Assembly: GCF_003115775.1 (NCBI RefSeq)
Contig: NZ_QEES01000002.1
Span: 930,001 to 994,000, forward strand
Length of the DNA: 64,000 nucleotides
Reading direction: 5' to 3'
Origin: Cellulomonas sp. WB94
Lineage (GTDB): Bacteria; Actinomycetota; Actinomycetes; Actinomycetales; Cellulomonadaceae
Shown here: piece after piece, positions 1 to 9,103 of the stretch
Position numbering within the stretch: the stretch's first letter is position 1
How the letters are laid out: each line of letters begins with the position of its first letter
Program-made: the position numbers and the translations under genes
The notes under the pieces: model-generated
Databases searched by the model: none
The model's input: the letters and a program-made list of their open reading frames with translations, nothing else
What the model was told of the DNA's origin: nothing

Positions 1-993
1 GGCAAGGCCATGAAGCTCGTCGACCCGAGCATCGCGCTCGTCGCGTGCGGTTCGTCGTCGATGCAGATGGACACGTTCGGCGAGTGGGAGCGCATCGTCC
101 TGTCGCACACGTTCGACGTCGTCGACCACATCTCGATGCACGCGTACTACGAGGAGCTCGGTGGCGACCGCGCGAGCTTCCTCGGCTCGGGCACCGCGAT
201 GGACACGTTCATCCGCCGGGTCGTCGCCTCGGTGGACGCCGTCGCCGCGCAGCGCCGCTCGGACAAGACGGTCACCATCTCGTTCGACGAGTGGAACGTC
301 TGGTACCTCGAGACCCGGTTCGTCGGCGAGCAGAACCTGCCGCTGCAGCGTGACGCCCCGCGCATCATCGAGGACGTCTACTCGGGCCTCGACGCCGTCG
401 TCGTCGGCGACCTGCTCGTGACCCTCCTCAACCACGCCGACCGCGTGCCCGTCGCCTGCCTCGCGCAGCTCGTCAACGTGATCGCGCCGATCATGACCGA
501 GCCGGGCGGGCCGGCCTGGCGCCAGCCCACGTTCTACCCGTTCGCCACGACCGCCCGCCTCGCGCGCGGCACCGCCCTGGACGTGCGCGTCACGTCGCCC
601 ACGACGACGACCGCGCGGCACGGCGAGGTCCCGCTCGTGACGGCCGCGGCGACGTGGGACACGGCCGAGGTCGACGACGGCACGCCGGGCGGAGACGCCG
701 GCGCGCTCGCCCTGTTCCTCGTCAACCGGTCAGCCGAGCCGGTCGACGTCGAGATCGACCACCCGGGCGTCGCGGTGACGCTCACCGGAGGCGTGCAGGT
801 CGTCGCCGACCACGAGCCGGCCGTCGAGGGTCCCGAGCACGCGGCCGGAGTGGCGGCGTCATGCGTCCGCGAGCTGACCGCGGCGCAGCTCATCGAGGGC
901 GGCGCGGGCCGTCCCGAGGTCGCCGGGCGCACCGTCCTCACGCTCGCCCCGGAGTCGTGGACGGCCATCCACGGGGCGGCCACGCGGGCCTGA
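1..993 (+). CDS. Alpha-L-arabinofuranosidase, GH51 (3' part, cut by window edge)
   Basis: The reading frame is open from base 1 and ends at 993; about 330 C-terminal residues are visible against roughly 500 in the family, so the N-terminal part with the acid/base Glu lies outside the window. The motif SFDEWNVWY around 280-306 is the GH51 nucleophile motif (Glu within DEW). The last ~130 residues form the usual C-terminal beta-sandwich. The family removes terminal arabinofuranosyl groups from arabinoxylan and arabinan, normally inside the cell in actinobacteria. The sugar transporter 3 kb downstream fits this role. The stop runs directly into the stub of another gene. Confidence 0.9.
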   Translation, partial: GKAMKLVDPSIALVACGSSSMQMDTFGEWERIVLSHTFDVVDHISMHAYYEELGGDRASFLGSGTAMDTFIRRVVASVDAVAAQRRSDKTVTISFDEWNVWYLETRFVGEQNLPLQRDAPRIIEDVYSGLDAVVVGDLLVTLLNHADRVPVACLAQLVNVIAPIMTEPGGPAWRQPTFYPFATTARLARGTALDVRVTSPTTTTARHGEVPLVTAAATWDTAEVDDGTPGGDAGALALFLVNRSAEPVDVEIDHPGVAVTLTGGVQVVADHEPAVEGPEHAAGVAASCVRELTAAQLIEGGAGRPEVAGRTVLTLAPESWTAIHGAATRA

Positions 994-1199
994 GGGCTGC
1001 CGTCGAGCGCGCGTTCGAGGGGTTCGGCGTCGAGCGGCTCATGATCGGCAGCAACTGGCCGTCCGCACCGCTCGCCGCCGACTCGTACGGCGACGCGTGG
1101 ACGGGGACGCGCGCCACGCTCACCCAGCTCACCGACGAGGAGCGCGCGCACGTCCTGAACGGCACCGCGACCCGGACGTGCCGGTTGCCGGTGGACTGA
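984..1199 (+). pseudogene. C-terminal stub of an amidohydrolase (amidohydrolase-2 type)
   Basis: About 70 codons in a different frame from the preceding arabinofuranosidase, with no start or ribosome site of their own. The segment GVERLMIGSNWP matches the strand-8 region of amidohydrolase-2 proteins (fuconolactonase-like), where the motif is usually (G)(P)xRLMxGSDWP; here Asp is replaced by Asn. It ends with a plausible family C-terminus (LTDEERAHVLNGTA). Only the last quarter of such a protein remains, so this is a deletion remnant fused against the GH51 stop region. Functional assignment of the lost gene is tentative. Confidence 0.65.
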
Positions 1200-1238
1200 G
1201 CCCGACCGCCCGCGCGCGAACCGCCTCCAGACGCACCG

Positions 1239-1271
1239 CGACCCGGGCCCCCATGCTGGGGACCCGGGTCG
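1239..1271 (-). terminator. GC-rich hairpin downstream of clpC
   Basis: CGACCCGGG pairs with CCCGGGTCG, and inner CCCC pairs with GGGG next to one bulged A. There is no clear U-run, as is common for actinobacterial terminators. It lies about 50 bases past the clpC stop. Confidence 0.5.
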
Positions 1272-1273
1272 TG

Positions 1274-1324
1274 GTGTCGTGCGTCAAGCGGTGTCGCGCG
1301 TCAGACGGTGTCGCGCGTCAGAGG
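1274..1324 (-). repeat. Three tandem 17-bp units spanning the clpC stop codon
   Basis: Units 1274-1290, 1291-1307 and 1308-1324 are near-identical. Read on the minus strand, each contains a TGA: the true clpC stop (1318-1320) and two further copies 17 and 34 bases later. Because 17 is not a multiple of three, the copies supply TGA in all three frames. The outer unit has two or three substitutions. Confidence 0.85.
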
Positions 1325-3909
1325 TGCTTCGGCAGCGTCCCGGTGCCCGCGTCGTACCCGCCGGCCGACGGCGGTGCCGCCGGCAGGTCGGTGCCCGACG
1401 TGGACGTCGTCACGGAGGCGGCGACGGGCACCTTGGCGGCGTCGTCCTTGGCCGTCCCCTTCGGGACGCCCTTGAACGTGAACTCGCCGAGGATCCCCTC
1501 GCCGGTCGCGTCGACGATGATCTTCTGACCGGCGTGGATCTCGCCGAACAGGATCTTCTCCGAGAGCTGGTCCTCGATGTCGCGCTGGATCGCGCGACGC
1601 AGGGGCCGGGCCCCGAGGACCGGGTCGTACCCCTTCTCGGACAGCAGCTTCTTGGCCGCCTCGGTGACCTCGATCGACATGTCCTTGTCCGCGAGCCGCA
1701 GGCCGAGCTTGGCGATCATCAGGTCGACGATCGAGAAGATCTCGCTCTGGGACAGCTGCGGGAACACGATGACGTCGTCGACACGGTTGAGGAACTCGGG
1801 CCGGAAGTGCTGCTTGAGCTCGTCGTTGACCTTCGACTTCATCCGCTCGTAGGACGTCGACAGGTCCCCGCCGGCCTGGAAGCCGGTCATGAGGCCCTTG
1901 GCGATGTCCCGCGTGCCGAGGTTGGTCGTCATGATGATGACGGTGTTCTTGAAGTCGACGACCCGACCCTGCGAGTCGGTCAGGCGGCCGTCCTCGAGGA
2001 TCTGGAGCAGCGAGTTGAAGATGTCGGCGTGCGCCTTCTCGACCTCGTCGAACAGGACGACCGAGAACGGCTTGCGCCGCACCTTCTCCGTGAGCTGACC
2101 GCCCTCGTCGTACCCGACGTAGCCGGGAGGTGAGCCGAACAGCCGCGAGACCGTGTGCTTCTCGGAGAACTCCGACATGTCCAGCTGGATGAGCGCGTCC
2201 TCGTCCCCGAACAGGAACTCGGCGAGCGACCGGGCGAGCTCGGTCTTCCCGACGCCCGTGGGCCCCGCGAAGATGAACGAGCCACCGGGGCGCTTCGGGT
2301 CCTTGAGCCCGGCGCGCGTGCGACGGATCGCCTGGGAGAGCGCCTTGATGGCCGCCTCCTGGCCGACGACCCGCTTGTGCAGCTCGTCCTCCATGTGGAG
2401 CAGACGGCTCGACTCGGCCTCGGTCAGCTTGAACACCGGGATGCCGGTCGCGAGCGCCAGCACCTCGGCGATGAGCTCCTCGTCGACCTCGGCGACCGCG
2501 TCGAGGTCGCCCGACTTCCAGGCCTTCTCCTTCTCGACGCGCTTGAGCCCGAGCTGCTTCTCGGCGTCGCGCAGGCGCGCAGCCTTCTCGAAGTCCTGCT
2601 CGTCGATCGCGGACTCCTTGTCGCGGCGCGTCGTGGCGATCTGCTCGTCGAGCTCACGCAGCTCCGGCGGGGCCGTCATGCGGCGGATGCGCAGGCGCGC
2701 GCCCGCCTCGTCGACCAGGTCGATCGCCTTGTCGGGGAGGAACCGGTCGTTGACGTACCGGTCGGCGAGCGTGGCCGCGGCGACCAGCGCGCTGTCGGTG
2801 ATGGACACGCGGTGGTGCGCCTCGTAGCGGTCGCGCAGCCCCTTGAGGATGTCGATGGTCTCCTTGACCGTGGGCTCGGCGACCTGGATCGGCTGGAAGC
2901 GCCGCTCGAGGGCCGCGTCCTTCTCGACGTACTTGCGGTACTCCTCGAGGGTCGTCGCGCCGATGGTCTGGAGCTCGCCGCGCGCGAGCATCGGCTTGAG
3001 GATGCTCGCGGCGTCGATCGCACCCTCGGCGGCACCCGCACCGACGAGCGTGTGGATCTCGTCGATGAACAGGATGATGTCGCCACGCGTGCGGATCTCC
3101 TTGAGGACCTTCTTCAGTCGCTCCTCGAAGTCACCGCGGTACCGGCTGCCGGCCACGAGCGCGCCGAGGTCGAGCGTGTAGAGCTGCTTGTCCTTGAGCG
3201 TCTCGGGCACGTCGCCGCGCACGATGTCCTGGGCCAGGCCCTCGACGATGGCCGTCTTGCCGACGCCCGGCTCACCGATGAGGACCGGGTTGTTCTTGGT
3301 CCGTCTCGACAGGACCTGCATGACGCGCTCGATCTCTTTAGCGCGTCCGATGACGGGGTCGAGCTTGCCCTCCCGCGCCGCCTGGGTCAGGTTGCGGCCG
3401 AACTGGTCGAGCACCGCAGAGCCGGCCGGCTGGCCCTCGGCCGGGCCGCCCGCGGCGACGGGCTCCTTGCCCTGGTAGCCCGACAGGAGCTGGATGACCT
3501 GCTGGCGCACGCGGTTGAGGTCGGCGCCGAGCTTGTTGAGGACCTGGGCGGCGACGCCCTCGCCCTCGCGGATGAGCCCGAGCAGGATGTGCTCGGTCCC
3601 GATGTAGTTGTGGCCGAGCTGCAGCGCCTCGCGCAGGCTCAGCTCGAGGACCTTCTTGGCGCGCGGCGTGAAGGGGATGTGACCCGACGGCGCCTGCTGG
3701 CCCTCGCCGATGATCTCCTGCACCTGCGCGCGCACGGCGTCGAGCGAGATGCCCAGCGACTCGAGCGCCTTGGCGGCCACCCCTTCGCCCTCGTGGATCA
3801 GGCCCAGGAGGATGTGCTCGGTCCCGATGTAGTTGTGGTTGAGCATCCGCGCCTCTTCTTGGGCGAGGACGACCACGCGACGGGCTCGGTCCGTGAAACG
3901 TTCGAACAT
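1318..3909 (-). CDS. clpC: ATP-dependent Clp protease ATP-binding subunit ClpC
   Basis: AAA+ unfoldase that feeds substrates to ClpP. Visible in order: two Clp-N repeats (residues ~1-145), first AAA module with Walker A GEPGVGKT (~215) and Walker B ILFIDE, a middle region with a UVR-like coiled segment (~430-465), second AAA module with Walker A GPTGVGKT (~552), and the conserved SPPGYVGY pore loop. The last ~40 residues are a variable Ala/Thr/Ser/Pro tail. The ATG at 3909 is preferred because GAGGAG sits 5 bases upstream; a GTG six bases further up would overlap that site. At 863 residues it has normal ClpC length. It is transcribed away from the sugar transporter, and a candidate ClgR site lies in the shared intergenic region. 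Confidence 0.97.
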   Translation of the reverse strand: MFERFTDRARRVVVLAQEEARMLNHNYIGTEHILLGLIHEGEGVAAKALESLGISLDAVRAQVQEIIGEGQQAPSGHIPFTPRAKKVLELSLREALQLGHNYIGTEHILLGLIREGEGVAAQVLNKLGADLNRVRQQVIQLLSGYQGKEPVAAGGPAEGQPAGSAVLDQFGRNLTQAAREGKLDPVIGRAKEIERVMQVLSRRTKNNPVLIGEPGVGKTAIVEGLAQDIVRGDVPETLKDKQLYTLDLGALVAGSRYRGDFEERLKKVLKEIRTRGDIILFIDEIHTLVGAGAAEGAIDAASILKPMLARGELQTIGATTLEEYRKYVEKDAALERRFQPIQVAEPTVKETIDILKGLRDRYEAHHRVSITDSALVAAATLADRYVNDRFLPDKAIDLVDEAGARLRIRRMTAPPELRELDEQIATTRRDKESAIDEQDFEKAARLRDAEKQLGLKRVEKEKAWKSGDLDAVAEVDEELIAEVLALATGIPVFKLTEAESSRLLHMEDELHKRVVGQEAAIKALSQAIRRTRAGLKDPKRPGGSFIFAGPTGVGKTELARSLAEFLFGDEDALIQLDMSEFSEKHTVSRLFGSPPGYVGYDEGGQLTEKVRRKPFSVVLFDEVEKAHADIFNSLLQILEDGRLTDSQGRVVDFKNTVIIMTTNLGTRDIAKGLMTGFQAGGDLSTSYERMKSKVNDELKQHFRPEFLNRVDDVIVFPQLSQSEIFSIVDLMIAKLGLRLADKDMSIEVTEAAKKLLSEKGYDPVLGARPLRRAIQRDIEDQLSEKILFGEIHAGQKIIVDATGEGILGEFTFKGVPKGTAKDDAAKVPVAASVTTSTSGTDLPAAPPSAGGYDAGTGTLPKHL

Positions 3910-4006
3910 GTGCACTCCTCACGAGCTGCGCTCGTCCCGGCGGTTCCGGCGGGACAGATGGGCGTTGTTCGATGCTAACGGCGGGACCCGCCCAGGACTG
4001 CCCGTG

Positions 4007-4020
4007 TTCGCCGCAGGCGT
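4007..4020. promoter_or_regulatory. Candidate ClgR-type operator upstream of clpC
   Basis: The core CGC-N5-GCG (TTCGCCGCAGGCGT) agrees with the half-sites of the actinobacterial ClgR consensus, though the central A and the right flank differ. On the minus strand a possible -10 (TAGCAT, 3972-3977) lies downstream of it in the clpC direction. ClgR activates clp genes in Streptomyces and Corynebacterium; its presence here is inferred. Confidence 0.3.
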
Positions 4021-4079
4021 GACGACCCCGCCCGCCGACCGCCGCCGACCCCGGGCGCACGGCGGGGTTCCGCACCCTT

Positions 4080-4108
4080 TGACACACGGTGCGGGCGGGT
4101 CAAGGATG
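4080..4108 (+). promoter_or_regulatory. Likely promoter of the sugar ABC transporter operon
   Basis: A perfect -35 TTGACA at 4080-4085 is followed after 17 bases by AAGGAT (4103-4108), a weak -10. The predicted start of transcription near 4115 leaves a leader of about 37 bases before the ATG at 4152. Confidence 0.45.
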
Positions 4109-4151
4109 AAAAATGGACCATCGGGACAATTCGCCACAGGAAGGACATTCG

Positions 4152-5390
4152 ATGGGAACCGTCCGTAGGACCGTCACGCTCACGGGCGCGGTCCTCTCAC
4201 TGGGGCTCGCGCTCGTGGCGTGCTCCTCGAACTCCGGGACAACGACCACGCCGTCGGCGTCGGCATCCGGGTCGGGGTCGGTGGCACCGACCACGGCCGA
4301 GGTCCCGCAGATCAATGCAGCGGACTTCACCGCCGACTTCGCGCTGATGAAGCAGCTCACAGGACTGGCCTCGCAGGGCAAGGGAATGGTCGGCGTCCTG
4401 CTGCCTGACACCACGACCTCGACCCGGTACGTCCAGTACGACGCGCCGTACCTCAAGAAGGCCTTCGAGGCCGCCGGGCTCAGCTCGGACATGTTCAAGA
4501 TCGACAACGCCAACGGCAGCGCGTCGACGATGCAGACTCAGGCCGAGGCCGACATCAACGCCGGCGCGTCGGTCCTGCTGGTCGACCCGCTCGACCCCGG
4601 CAGCGGTGCCGCGATCGAGGCGAAGGCCGAGGCCGCGGGCATCAAGGTCATCGACTACGACCGCCTCGTCAAGGGCGGGCCCGCCGACCGCTACTACGTC
4701 AGCTTCGACAACGTCCAGGTCGGCACGCTCATCGGGCAGGGTGAGGTGGCCTGCCTGGCCGCGTGGAAGGTCGCGACACCGCACATCCTGATCATGGACG
4801 GCGACCCGACCGACAACAACGCGACCCTGTTCGCCCAGGGCTACAACGCCGTCCTCGACCCGCTGTTCAAGTCGGGTCCCGCCGTCAAGGTCGGCGAGCC
4901 CGCCGGTACGTGGACCCCGTCGGTGGCCGCCACGACGTTCGAGCAGCAGTTCACCGCTCACCCGGACATCAACGCGGTCGTCACGCCGAACGACGACAAC
5001 GCCAACGCCGTCATCTCGGTGCTGCAGAAGAACAACATCCAGCCCAAGACGTTCCCGACCACCGGCCAGGACGCGTCGCTCCCCGGCCTGCAGAACATCC
5101 TCAAGGGCTACCAGTGCGGCACGGTCTACAAGCCGATCTACCTCGAGGCACAGGCCGCCGCCGCGCTGGCCCTGTACCTGCGGGCCGGTCAGACGCCGCC
5201 GACGACGCTGGTGAACTCGACGACCGCGGACTCCGTGATCGGCAAGGACATCCAGTCCGTCTACACGACCCCGATCTGGGTCACCTCGGAGAACATGGCC
5301 GCCACGGTCGTCAAGGACGGTGCGGTCACCGTCGCCGACCTGTGCGCGGGCACAGTCGCCGACGCCTGCACGGCAGCCGGCATCAAGTAG
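4152..5390 (+). CDS. Sugar ABC transporter substrate-binding lipoprotein (XylF-like)
   Basis: Extracytoplasmic periplasmic-binding-protein type I (Peripla_BP_4) receptor, 412 residues. It begins with a lipoprotein signal: charged start MGTVRR, hydrophobic stretch, and lipobox LVAC near residue 20, followed by a Ser/Thr/Gly-rich tether. The mature domain starts VGVLLPDTTTSTRY, the opening strand seen in XylF/ChvE xylose-type receptors. The ATG at 4152 has GGAAGG upstream; an earlier in-frame ATG at 4113 would place hydrophilic residues before the signal peptide and is not preferred. It is first gene of an operon with an ATPase and a permease. Xylose is the most likely ligand from family resemblance, but arabinose or another pentose is possible next to a GH51 gene. 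Confidence 0.88.
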   Translation: MGTVRRTVTLTGAVLSLGLALVACSSNSGTTTTPSASASGSGSVAPTTAEVPQINAADFTADFALMKQLTGLASQGKGMVGVLLPDTTTSTRYVQYDAPYLKKAFEAAGLSSDMFKIDNANGSASTMQTQAEADINAGASVLLVDPLDPGSGAAIEAKAEAAGIKVIDYDRLVKGGPADRYYVSFDNVQVGTLIGQGEVACLAAWKVATPHILIMDGDPTDNNATLFAQGYNAVLDPLFKSGPAVKVGEPAGTWTPSVAATTFEQQFTAHPDINAVVTPNDDNANAVISVLQKNNIQPKTFPTTGQDASLPGLQNILKGYQCGTVYKPIYLEAQAAAALALYLRAGQTPPTTLVNSTTADSVIGKDIQSVYTTPIWVTSENMAATVVKDGAVTVADLCAGTVADACTAAGIK

Positions 5391-5462
5391 GCAGGACCGG
5401 GACCTGGCGGGTCGCCGCGTGCGGCCCGCCGGACCCCGCCCGATCGAGCACCGGGAGGGCAG

Positions 5463-6284
5463 ACGGACACCGCGACGACGACGTCGGCCACTGCGCACGG
5501 CGGCCGCCCCGCCGAGGACGAACCTCCGCTCCTCCGGCTGCGCGGCATCAGCAAGCACTTCGGCCCGGTCCAGGCACTGACCGCGGTCGACCTCGACATC
5601 CCTGCCGGCCAGGTGACCGCGCTCGCGGGCGACAACGGCGCCGGCAAGTCGGTTCTCATCAAGTGCATCTCCGGCATCCACCCGCCGGACAGCGGCCAGA
5701 TGTGGTGGGCGGGGCAACCGATGCAGGTGCGCACGCCGGCCGACGCGGCGGCGCTCGGCATCGAGACCGTCTACCAGGACCTCGCGCTGTGCGACAACCT
5801 CGACATCGTCCAGAACATGTTCCTCGGGCGCGAGCGCGTCCGCCGCGGGCAGCTCGACCAGGAGTCGATGGAGAACGCGGCCCGCGAGACGTTGACGAGC
5901 CTCGCCGTCACGACCGTTCGGTCGGTCCGTCAGGCCGTCGCGTCGCTCTCCGGCGGCCAGCGGCAGTCGGTCGCGATCGCCAAGGCGGTCCTCTGGAACT
6001 CCAAGCTCGTCATCATGGACGAGCCCACTGCCGCCCTCGGGGTCGCCCAGACCGCGATGGTGCTGGCGCTCGTGCGGCGGCTGGCCGACCGTGGCCACGC
6101 CGTCCTCCTGATCTCGCACAACCTCAACGACGTGTTCGAGGTCGCCGACCGGATCGCGGTGCTCCAGCTCGGCCGGATGGCCACGGTGCGCCCGATCGGC
6201 GAGCTCGACCGGCAGATCGTGGTCGACCTCATGACGACGGGGAAGTCGTCGCGGGTCGCCCAGCCACGAGAAGGCGGGGCCTAG
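5463..6284 (+). CDS. Sugar ABC transporter ATP-binding protein (XylG-like), no canonical start codon
   Basis: Single-domain ATPase of ~274 residues: Walker A GDNGAGKS, Q-loop region, signature LSGGQ, Walker B LVIMDEPTA, and switch His in LISHN. It energises uptake with the neighbouring receptor and permease. The frame is open from just after the xylF stop (5390), which is in the same frame, yet contains no ATG, GTG or TTG before GTG 5613, and that GTG lies inside the fold only ~5 codons before Walker A. The expected N-terminus (LRLRGISKHFGPVQAL) is encoded from about 5535. ACG at 5463 follows GGGAGG by four bases, which looks like a site for a start codon; a mutated ATG, a true ACG start or a sequencing error are all possible. 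The stop is 3 bases before the permease start. Confidence 0.8.
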   Translation, partial: TDTATTTSATAHGGRPAEDEPPLLRLRGISKHFGPVQALTAVDLDIPAGQVTALAGDNGAGKSVLIKCISGIHPPDSGQMWWAGQPMQVRTPADAAALGIETVYQDLALCDNLDIVQNMFLGRERVRRGQLDQESMENAARETLTSLAVTTVRSVRQAVASLSGGQRQSVAIAKAVLWNSKLVIMDEPTAALGVAQTAMVLALVRRLADRGHAVLLISHNLNDVFEVADRIAVLQLGRMATVRPIGELDRQIVVDLMTTGKSSRVAQPREGGA

Positions 6285-6287
6285 ACG

Positions 6288-7568
6288 ATGTCCAGGATCG
6301 AGGGCGCCCCGGCACCGCAGGCGGAACGCCCGACCGAGCCCGAACCCGCGGTCGCCGCGCCCGCGGCCCCGGAGTCCGTCCGCTCGTACCTCAGCCTGTG
6401 GCTCGTGCGACTGCGGGGCGGCGAGACGGGGGTCCTGCCGGTGGTGGCCGGCCTCCTCCTCGTCTCCGTGCTCTTCCAGTCGCTCAACGGTCACTTCCTC
6501 ACCGCCGGCAATCTCGTCAACCTCCTCGTGCAGGCCGCAGTCTTCAGCCTGCTCGCCATGGGCGAGGTGTTCGCCCTGCTCCTCGGCGAGATCGACCTGT
6601 CGATCGGGTTCGTGGCCGGTGTCAGCGCCGTGGTCATGTGCGAGCTGGCCAACCCGACGATCGGCTGGCCGTGGTGGGCGGCGATCGCTGCCGCCCTTGT
6701 CGCGAGCGCCCTCATCGGGCTGCTGCACGGCACCCTCATCACGCGCATCGGGCTGCCGTCGTTCGTCGTGACCCTCGCGGGGCTGCTGTTCTGGCAGGGC
6801 GTCATGCTCTGGGTCCTCGGCAGCGGCGGCTCGATCCTCATCCAGGACAACATCATCAACGACATCGGCAGCGGCACCCTGACGCGGGCCGCGGGCTGGG
6901 TCGTGACGCTCGTGATCGTCGGGGGCTTCGCGGTGCTGACCTGGCGCCACGACGTCCGTCGCCGCGAATCGGGGCTCGTCGCCCCGCCGCGACCGCTCAC
7001 GCTCGCGAAGATCCTGGCCGCGCTCGTCGGCGGCGTCGCGCTCGTCCTTCTCGTCAACGCCGACCGCGGCATCCTCGTCCCGGTGTTCGGCATGCCCTGG
7101 GTCGTCCTGCTCGTCTTCAGCGTGCTCGCGCTGTGGACGTACGTGCTGGGCCGGCGGCGGTTCGGGCTGTACGTGTACGCGATCGGCGGGAACGCCGAGG
7201 CGGCCCGGCGCGCGGGGATCTCGCTGCCCCGCATCCGGACCCTGGCGTTCATGCTCTGCTCGCTGACGGCCGGCATCGGTGGGGTGGTCTACGCGTCGCG
7301 GCTGCGCTCGATCTCGACCGCGCTCGACGGCGGCACCCTCGTCCTGTACTCGGTCGCGGCGGCGGTCATCGGCGGCACGAGCCTGTTCGGCGGTCGCGGC
7401 AAGGCGCTGCACGGGGTGCTCGGCGGCGTCGTCATCGCCGCGATCGACAACGGCATGGGGCTGCTCGGCTTCAGCGCGGCAGCGAAGTACATCGTCACCG
7501 CGCTCGTCCTGGTCATCGCCGTCACGATCGATGCCGTCGCGCGCCGCAACCGGCCGGAAGGCACCTAG
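6288..7568 (+). CDS. Sugar ABC transporter permease (XylH-like)
   Basis: Inner-membrane permease of 426 residues with a hydrophilic ~40-residue N-terminus and about ten hydrophobic segments. It carries the BPD_transp_2 family features: the stretch GEVFALLLGEIDLSIGF in the first third, and GGTSLFGGRGKALHGVLGG near the end, which contacts the ATPase. The ATG at 6288 follows the ATPase stop by three bases with GAGAAGG upstream, so translation is probably coupled. Its last codons overlap the stop of the convergent serine hydrolase by four bases. Confidence 0.9.
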   Translation: MSRIEGAPAPQAERPTEPEPAVAAPAAPESVRSYLSLWLVRLRGGETGVLPVVAGLLLVSVLFQSLNGHFLTAGNLVNLLVQAAVFSLLAMGEVFALLLGEIDLSIGFVAGVSAVVMCELANPTIGWPWWAAIAAALVASALIGLLHGTLITRIGLPSFVVTLAGLLFWQGVMLWVLGSGGSILIQDNIINDIGSGTLTRAAGWVVTLVIVGGFAVLTWRHDVRRRESGLVAPPRPLTLAKILAALVGGVALVLLVNADRGILVPVFGMPWVVLLVFSVLALWTYVLGRRRFGLYVYAIGGNAEAARRAGISLPRIRTLAFMLCSLTAGIGGVVYASRLRSISTALDGGTLVLYSVAAAVIGGTSLFGGRGKALHGVLGGVVIAAIDNGMGLLGFSAAAKYIVTALVLVIAVTIDAVARRNRPEGT

Positions 7569-9010
7569 GGCGCGGCGGGCCGGCCCGTGAGCGTCGGGAG
7601 CGTCGTCAGCCCGAACGACACGTGGAACGACGGTGCCACCGTGATCCCGTCGTCCGTCACGGTGGCTGTGGCCGTCAGGACCAGCGGGCCGTCGGACTCC
7701 CGCACGGTCAGGACGTAGGTGTCCGCGGCCGTCCACACCGCGCTCGCGAGCACGGACCGCTCGGACAGCGCTCGCGCCTGCGCGCGCACCCGTCCCGCCC
7801 GCCACACGCCGTGCCCGGCCTCGATCGTCTGCGGCCCGTCGTCGGCGCCGACGACGGTCACGGTGTCGTGGTCGGTTCCCGGCACGAGCACGGCCGACGC
7901 GATCCCCAGCGCGTTGGGCTCGAAGACGATCTCGCGCCCCGACAGTCCCGACGCGGCGACCGACGTCGGCTCCCCCGCCGGCGGGTCGAGGCGCAGGCCG
8001 GCGAGCCGGGTGGTGAGCGCGTCGAGCGCCACCGGGTCCGGCGCCTCGGGCCGGTCGGCGACGGCGGGCAGCAGGTGCGTCCACAGGGCTCTCAGGACGG
8101 CGCCCATGTCCGCGACGGCGGCGGTGATCGCCACGACGACCTGCTGGTCGGGCAGCACCACGCAGAACTGTCCGAACGCCCCGTCGGCGCGGTACGCGTC
8201 GTGCCTGCAGCGCCAGAACTGGTAGCCGTACCCCTGCGCCCAGTCGTTCGCCGGCTCCGCACCGTTGGACACCTGCCGCGCGGTGGCCTCGGCGACCCAC
8301 CCCGCCGGCAGCAGCCGCTCCCCGCGCCACACGCCGTCGTCGAGCAGCAGCTGCCCGAAGCACGCGATGTCCTCGGTCGTGATCGTCAGCCCGAACCCGC
8401 CGGTGTCGATGCCCTGCGGGCTGCATTCCCAGGTGGCGCCTGTGATGCCCAAGGGCCCGAGCAGCCGCGGCTGCAGGTAGTCCAGCAGGCGCTCGCCCGT
8501 GGCCTTCTGCACCAGCGCCGAGAGCATGTACGTCGCCGCGGTGTTGTAGGTGAAGTGCGTGCCCGGCGCGTGCTCGACCGGCTGCGCCAGGAAGGCCCGC
8601 ACCCAGTCCGGTGCGGCGAACACCGCGTCCGACGGGTCGGTGTCGTGGCCCGCTGTCATCGTCAGCAGGTCGCGGACCCGCATCCGGGACAGGTGCTCAC
8701 CGGGCTGCGCCGGGGCCTCGTCGGGGAAGTGGTCGAGCACGAGGTCGTCGATCGTGAACAGCCCGCCCGCCAGCGCGAGCCCGACGGCCGCCGACGTGAA
8801 GCTCTTGCTCAGCGAGAACAGCTGGTGACCGCGGTCCGCGGCGTAGGGGGCCCACCACCCCTCGGCGAGGACGACGCCGTGACGCACGACCATGAGGCTG
8901 TGCACCTCCGGCGTCGACCTCTCGAGGTCGTCGACGAGCGCGAGGAGAGCCCGCGAGGACACCCCTTGATCCTCAGGAGTGGCGCGTGGAAGGCGCTGAC
9001 GTGCGGGCAT
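7565..9010 (-). CDS. Serine hydrolase of the beta-lactamase / class C PBP family
   Basis: About 481 residues. The catalytic motif SLSK (Ser-x-x-Lys) occurs early after the GHQLF turn and YNT (Tyr-x-Asn) follows in the middle; a C-terminal domain of ~170 residues is extra. No signal peptide is evident, suggesting a cytoplasmic esterase or peptidase rather than a secreted beta-lactamase. I chose ATG 9010 (MPARQRLPR), since the earlier GTG at 9031 adds residues unlike the family start; neither has a strong ribosome site. Substrate is unknown. It converges on the sugar transporter operon. Confidence 0.8.
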   Translation of the reverse strand: MPARQRLPRATPEDQGVSSRALLALVDDLERSTPEVHSLMVVRHGVVLAEGWWAPYAADRGHQLFSLSKSFTSAAVGLALAGGLFTIDDLVLDHFPDEAPAQPGEHLSRMRVRDLLTMTAGHDTDPSDAVFAAPDWVRAFLAQPVEHAPGTHFTYNTAATYMLSALVQKATGERLLDYLQPRLLGPLGITGATWECSPQGIDTGGFGLTITTEDIACFGQLLLDDGVWRGERLLPAGWVAEATARQVSNGAEPANDWAQGYGYQFWRCRHDAYRADGAFGQFCVVLPDQQVVVAITAAVADMGAVLRALWTHLLPAVADRPEAPDPVALDALTTRLAGLRLDPPAGEPTSVAASGLSGREIVFEPNALGIASAVLVPGTDHDTVTVVGADDGPQTIEAGHGVWRAGRVRAQARALSERSVLASAVWTAADTYVLTVRESDGPLVLTATATVTDDGITVAPSFHVSFGLTTLPTLTGRPAAP

Positions 9011-9103
9011 GCCACAACTCTGCACCCGCACCCCGCCGTCAGGGGTGGCTTCGGAGCTGGATCTCCGGCAGGTCCGGCGTGCCGTCGCGCCCGGACCGTC
9101 GGG

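Noticed and set aside
5613-6284. Transporter ATPase starting at GTG 5613
   Set aside because: That would omit the conserved first beta-strands encoded in frame just upstream, leaving only five residues before Walker A.
4197-8426. 1400-codon minus-strand open frame antisense to the sugar transporter
   Set aside because: No domain, composition of a GC shadow, and it opposes well-supported genes.
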